64,000 nt of DNA from Erythrobacter sp. (GTDB lineage: Bacteria > Pseudomonadota > Alphaproteobacteria > Sphingomonadales > Sphingomonadaceae). Positions 57,858 through 64,000 of the stretch are shown one piece after another. The stretch is taken from positions 744,001 to 808,000 of the forward strand of contig NZ_CP050265.1 in the NCBI RefSeq assembly GCF_011765465.1, written 5' to 3'. Position 1 is the stretch's first letter; the number at the start of each line of letters is the position of its first letter. A program made the position numbers and the translations under genes. The notes below the pieces were generated by a model. The model saw only the letters and a list, made by a program, of their open reading frames with translations. It ran no database searches and was not told the DNA's origin.

Positions 57858-57888
57858 GGGGCGCGCGGCCTTGCGGCCTGCGCGCCCC
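57858..57888. terminator. Bidirectional terminator between convergent genes
   Basis: GGGGCGCGC (57858-57866) pairs with GCGCGCCCC (57880-57888), with an inner GGCC-TTGC-GGCC hairpin (one T bulge), and TTT follows. It lies between two convergent genes. Confidence 0.7.
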
Positions 57889-57895
57889 TTTCGCG

Positions 57896-58456
57896 TCATT
57901 CCTTGCTGGTCTCCGGCTCTTGCGAGGCCATTTCCGCTTCCATCGTCATCTCGCGAGGGCGCGCCGGGTAGTCGCAACCGCGCCCCATGCCGAGCCCCTT
58001 GAGAAAGCCGCGCCGGACCATCCCGGCCGTGATCGCATAGACGAGCGCGCGCTTCTCGCCCGCCGCACCCGTGACTTCGCGCAAGATCCCGCGAAACGGA
58101 ATGAGCGACCCGACCAGCCCCTTGGCGACGCGGCCCGGTTTCAATCCGCCCTCGGGTCGGCCGAGATAGTCGTAATCCGGCCCCAGCACCGTATCGATCC
58201 GCGCGATCTCGGCGACGATCGCGTTGCAATCGGTCAGCTCTTCGCGGGCGTAGGGGGCTTCGGCGGCCTCGACCAGCACGGCGGGTATCTCGCTGCCGTC
58301 GATGTTGAGATCCTCGAGCGGGGTGCGGGCGATGTCCTCGACATCGGCATCGGGCTTGGCCACCTGCGCTTGGGCCGGGGCGGCTGCGCACACGCCCATC
58401 AGCGCGAGCGCCGCAGGCGCGAGCGCCCTATTCGAAATACCTGTCGCAAACCGCAT
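57896..58456 (-). CDS. Hypothetical exported protein
   Basis: A 186-residue protein with a signal peptide (about 1-31, AAPAQAQ). The mature part has two cysteines (TDCNAIVAEI and GRGCDYP) and a hydrophobic, glycine-rich central segment (KPGRVAKGLVGSLIPFRGILREVTGAAGEKRALVYAITAGMVRRGFLKG), which resembles a hydrophobic insertion or a glycine-zipper region. No family is recognised; such short exported proteins are common in sphingomonads. It overlaps the YpfJ-type peptidase gene upstream by 29 bases, so the two are co-transcribed. Confidence 0.7.
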   Translation of the reverse strand: MRFATGISNRALAPAALALMGVCAAAPAQAQVAKPDADVEDIARTPLEDLNIDGSEIPAVLVEAAEAPYAREELTDCNAIVAEIARIDTVLGPDYDYLGRPEGGLKPGRVAKGLVGSLIPFRGILREVTGAAGEKRALVYAITAGMVRRGFLKGLGMGRGCDYPARPREMTMEAEMASQEPETSKE

Positions 58457-59288
58457 GATCGCCTGTCTCCATTCCGGCTTTCAGCGCCGCCATTCGCTGG
58501 GCGCTGGTGCCGTGGGTGAAATTCTCCGGCTCGATCCGCCGCCCGGCCTGTCGCATCAGCGTGTCATCGCCGATGGAGCTGGCGGCGGCGAGCCCTTCCT
58601 CCATGTCGCCCGGCTCGATCCGTTCCCGGTTGAGCCCGGCCCACACGCCCGCATAGCAATCGGCCTGCAATTCCATCCTCACCTGCAGGGCATTGGCCCG
58701 CGATGGATCGCGCGCCTTGGCCTGCCGCACCGCGCCCGCGATCCCGGTCAGGTTCTGGATGTGGTGGCCGTATTCGTGGGCGATGACATACAAACGCGCG
58801 AAATCGCCGCCCGTGCCCGCCATTGTCGCAAGCTGGTCGTAAAAGCCCGTGTCGATGTAGATGCCCATGTCCGCCGGGCAGTAGAACGGTCCCGCCGCCG
58901 ACGTGGCGCTGCCGCAGCCCTCGGTCGTGACCGCGCCGCCGCGATAGAGGTCGAGGACGGGCTGTTCGAACCGCGCCCCGGCGCGCGCGAAGACCGGCTC
59001 CCATGTCGCATTGAGGCTGGCGAGCGCGTCGCAGGCTTCGGCCGCATAGGGGCCCATCGCGCAGACCTCCGCCTCGCTCATCTCGCTCGCCCCTTCGCCG
59101 CGCTGGGGGAGCGCCTGCTGCGCGCCTTCCATCATCCCGATCGTCTGGCGCGGATCGAGGTCGAGGAAAAACGCCGCCGCGAGCGCGATGAGGATGCCGA
59201 CGATGCCGAGCCCGCCCGCCTTCTTCGCGCGGCCGCCGCCGCTGGAGCGGACCTTGATGTCATCGGTATCGTGCCGGTCGAGCCGCAT
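58428..59288 (-). CDS. YpfJ-type neutral zinc metallopeptidase
   Basis: A 286-residue protein with a basic N-terminus, one membrane anchor (about 27-48) and a C-terminal domain of the YpfJ/neutral zinc metallopeptidase family. The zinc-binding motif is VIAHEYGHHIQNLTG (HExxH) near residue 165; NALQVRMELQADCYAGVWAG (QADC) near 200 gives the third ligand; the N-terminal RLDRHDTDDIKVRSSGGG block is also typical. Its substrate is unknown. ATG 59288 is chosen by the conserved N-terminus and the GGGAGAAGG site before it; frames remain open upstream. It is divergent from the 3-hydroxybutyrate dehydrogenase gene. Confidence 0.88.
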   Translation of the reverse strand: MRLDRHDTDDIKVRSSGGGRAKKAGGLGIVGILIALAAAFFLDLDPRQTIGMMEGAQQALPQRGEGASEMSEAEVCAMGPYAAEACDALASLNATWEPVFARAGARFEQPVLDLYRGGAVTTEGCGSATSAAGPFYCPADMGIYIDTGFYDQLATMAGTGGDFARLYVIAHEYGHHIQNLTGIAGAVRQAKARDPSRANALQVRMELQADCYAGVWAGLNRERIEPGDMEEGLAAASSIGDDTLMRQAGRRIEPENFTHGTSAQRMAALKAGMETGDHAVCDRYFE

Positions 59289-59391
59289 TGCCTTCTCCCC
59301 TCCCGCGCCTGCTTCCGCAAATCGCTGGACAGGCGGCGCGCGTGCGGCGAAAGCACGCGCAAGGATGGAACGAGTGCAGGAGAACGACGAA

Positions 59392-60170
59392 ATGCTCAAG
59401 ACCGATGCGGCTGGAGGCACCATGCTGGCGGGCAAGCGCGCGCTGGTGACGGGGTCGACTTCGGGCATCGGCCTGGCCGTCGCGCGCGCGCTCCATGCCG
59501 AGGGCGCGGGCATCGTCCTCAACGGCTTCGGCGACGAGGCCGAGATCGCCGCGCTGCGCGAGGAGCTGGCTGCGGATTACAGCGGTGCGAACCTGATGGA
59601 CGCGGGTGCGATCGAGGCGATGATGGAGGAGGTCGGCGACATCGACATCCTCGTCAACAATGCCGGGATGCAGCACGTCTCCCCGGTCGAGGACTTTCCG
59701 CCGGAGAAGTGGGACGCGGTGCTCGCGCTCAACCTCACCGCCGCCTTTCACACCACCAGGCTTGCGGTTCCGGGGATGAAGGCGAAGGGCTGGGGGCGCA
59801 TCGTCAACACCGCGAGCGCCCATTCGCTTGCCGCTTCGCCTTTCAAAAGCGCCTATGTCGCGGCCAAGCACGGGCTTGCCGGCTTCACCAAGACCATCGC
59901 GCTCGAACTGGCCGAGCACGGCGTCACCGCGAACTGCATCTCGCCCGGCTATGTCTGGACGCCGCTGGTCGAAAACCAGATTCCCGACACCATGGCCGCG
60001 CGCGGGATGACCCGCGAACAGGTGATCAACGACGTCCTGCTCGCAGGCCAGCCGACCAAGAAATTCGTCCAGCCCGAAGATGTCGGGGCCATGGCGGCGT
60101 TCCTGTGCACCCCGGCCGCAGACAACATCACGGGGTCGAATTTCAGCATGGACGGGGGATGGACCGCCAA

Positions 60171-60174
<4 letters not shown>
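59392..60174 (+). CDS. bdhA: 3-hydroxybutyrate dehydrogenase
   Basis: A 260-residue SDR that interconverts D-3-hydroxybutyrate and acetoacetate with NAD, the step after PHB depolymerisation. VTGSTSGIGLAVARAL is the cofactor loop, NNAGMQHVSPVEDFP is a hallmark of this enzyme, NTASAHSLAASPFKSAYVAAKHG gives Ser/Tyr/Lys, and CISPGYVWTPLVENQIPDTM plus GQPTKKFVQPEDVGAMAAFL are the specific substrate-lid segments. ATG at 59392 has AGGAG nine bases upstream; ATG 59422 is a shorter option. The stop overlaps the peptidase GTG (GTGA). The PHA synthase and depolymerase genes lie about 30 kb away. Confidence 0.92.
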
Positions 60175-63268
<3,094 letters not shown>

Positions 63269-63277
63269 GTTCTTCCA

Positions 63278-64000
63278 ATGACCCCCGCAGCCCGCGTTCA
63301 GGCCGCGATCGAGGTGCTCGACCTCGTGATCGAGGCGGCGAAGGGCGAGGGGGCGCCCGCCGACCGAATCCTCGCCGATTATTTCCGCGCCCGCCGCTAT
63401 GCTGGGTCCAAGGACCGCCGGGCGGTGCGCGAGCTGGTCTATGCCGCAATCCGCGCGGTCGGGCCGGTGCCGGGCAATGGCCGCGACGCCATGCTCGCCT
63501 ATGGCCGCGCGGACCCGGCCAACCACCACGTCCTTGACCTGTTCGACGGCTCGCCGCACGGCCCTGCGCCGATCGAAGCGGGCGCGATCGAGGCAAAGCC
63601 CGGCCTTGCGCCCGACTGGCTGGTGGCGGCGCTCGCCCGTTCGGGCATCGCGGGCGAGGCGGCAGCGGCGCTGATGGACCGCGCGCCGCTCGACGTGCGG
63701 GTGAACACGCTCAAGGCCGAGCGCGAGACCATCGAACTGCCTGAAAAGGGCGAACACCTCGCCGCGCCTCAGGCCGTGCGCCTTCCTTCGGGCACGCGGA
63801 TCGAGGACTGGGACGCCTGGCGCGATGGCCGGATCGAGGTGCAGGATCTGGGCAGCCAGCTCGCCTGCCTCGCCGCCGCCGCGCAGCCGGGGGAGACGGT
63901 GATCGACCTGTGCGCCGGGGCCGGTGGCAAGTCGCTCGCTCTCGCCGCCGCGATGGAGAACGCCGGCCGCTTGATCGCCTGTGACACCGACAAGCGGCGG
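63278..64000 (+). CDS. RsmB/NOP family RNA methyltransferase, N-terminal part
   Basis: The frame is open to the last base, so only 241 residues are visible. The N-terminal part (1-75, LVIEAAKGEGAPADRILADYFRARRYAGSKDRRAVRELVYAAIR) is the NusB-like helical region of RsmB-type 16S rRNA (cytosine-C5) methyltransferases; then DVRVNTLKAERETIE, IEVQDLGSQLACLAAAAQPGETVIDLCAGAGGKSLALAA, the SAM-binding motif I with LCAGAGGKS typical of the RsmB/NOP family, and LIACDTDKRR. The catalytic cysteines lie beyond the window. It is nine bases from guaB and likely co-transcribed. Alternative: a related RsmF-type enzyme. Confidence 0.88.
   Translation, partial: MTPAARVQAAIEVLDLVIEAAKGEGAPADRILADYFRARRYAGSKDRRAVRELVYAAIRAVGPVPGNGRDAMLAYGRADPANHHVLDLFDGSPHGPAPIEAGAIEAKPGLAPDWLVAALARSGIAGEAAAALMDRAPLDVRVNTLKAERETIELPEKGEHLAAPQAVRLPSGTRIEDWDAWRDGRIEVQDLGSQLACLAAAAQPGETVIDLCAGAGGKSLALAAAMENAGRLIACDTDKRR

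Overview
The window is a high-GC, densely packed chromosomal segment of an alphaproteobacterium. The gene content suggests Sphingomonadales, most likely an Erythrobacteraceae member: a long acidic L9 tail, sdhC-D-A, class I PHA synthase next to a PhaZ-type depolymerase, several Caulobacter/sphingomonad-type lipoproteins, and frequent GTG/TTG starts with 4-base gene overlaps. This placement is inferred from gene families, not from a marker tree. I see no rRNA, tRNA, CRISPR array, complete insertion sequence or prophage.

Layout. 1-3.9 kb: end of an amino-acid permease, asd, a lipoprotein, a DsbA-fold isomerase and an alpha/beta hydrolase. 4.1-7.3 kb: a beta-propeller lipoprotein with a probable leaderless promoter, then a retropepsin-like zinc protease, rimK and a YbjN-family gene. 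7.3-12 kb, minus strand: chemoreceptor, AMP nucleosidase and the rpsF-rpsR-rplI operon. 12-14.4 kb: DUF808 membrane protein, GST and a small AT-richer insert carrying one orphan gene flanked by near-identical 20-bp repeats. 14.4-18.9 kb: acyl-CoA ligase, two small zinc-ribbon membrane proteins and an unusual MurC-like ligase, facing an LD-carboxypeptidase. 19-26.5 kb: fabD-fabG, dnaN, a DUF2855 protein, a D-aminoacylase-type amidohydrolase and a secreted glycerophosphodiesterase. 26.5-27.9 kb: a lower-GC island with a small membrane protein and an XRE regulator/membrane protein pair with repeated operator-like sites. 27.9-31.2 kb: phaZ, a secreted protein and phaC.

31.3-38.8 kb holds three consecutive PAS-GGDEF-EAL-PilZ proteins, the most striking block: two keep the EAL catalytic signatures and the third has lost them. 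38.9-53 kb: lepA, bamD, recN, ligA, a CinA-like protein, SDRs, prmA and sdhCDA (sdhB is absent). 53-64 kb: a legumain-like peptidase, a phytase-like/cyclophilin fusion, a BlaI/BlaR1-type pair with a double operator, a YpfJ-type metallopeptidase, 3-hydroxybutyrate dehydrogenase, an M28 peptidase, guaB and the start of an RsmB-like RNA methyltransferase.

Functional links. phaC, phaZ and 3-hydroxybutyrate dehydrogenase cover polyhydroxybutyrate storage and use. The RimK set lies 5 kb from its substrate gene rpsF and in the same window as three c-di-GMP enzymes, which recalls the c-di-GMP-linked Rim system of Pseudomonas. The MurC-like ligase and LD-carboxypeptidase suggest peptidoglycan recycling. 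Less expected signals are a 23-codon reading frame that bridges recN and ligA by overlapping start/stop codons, and three housekeeping promoters placed so that their transcripts would begin at or within a few bases of the ATG.
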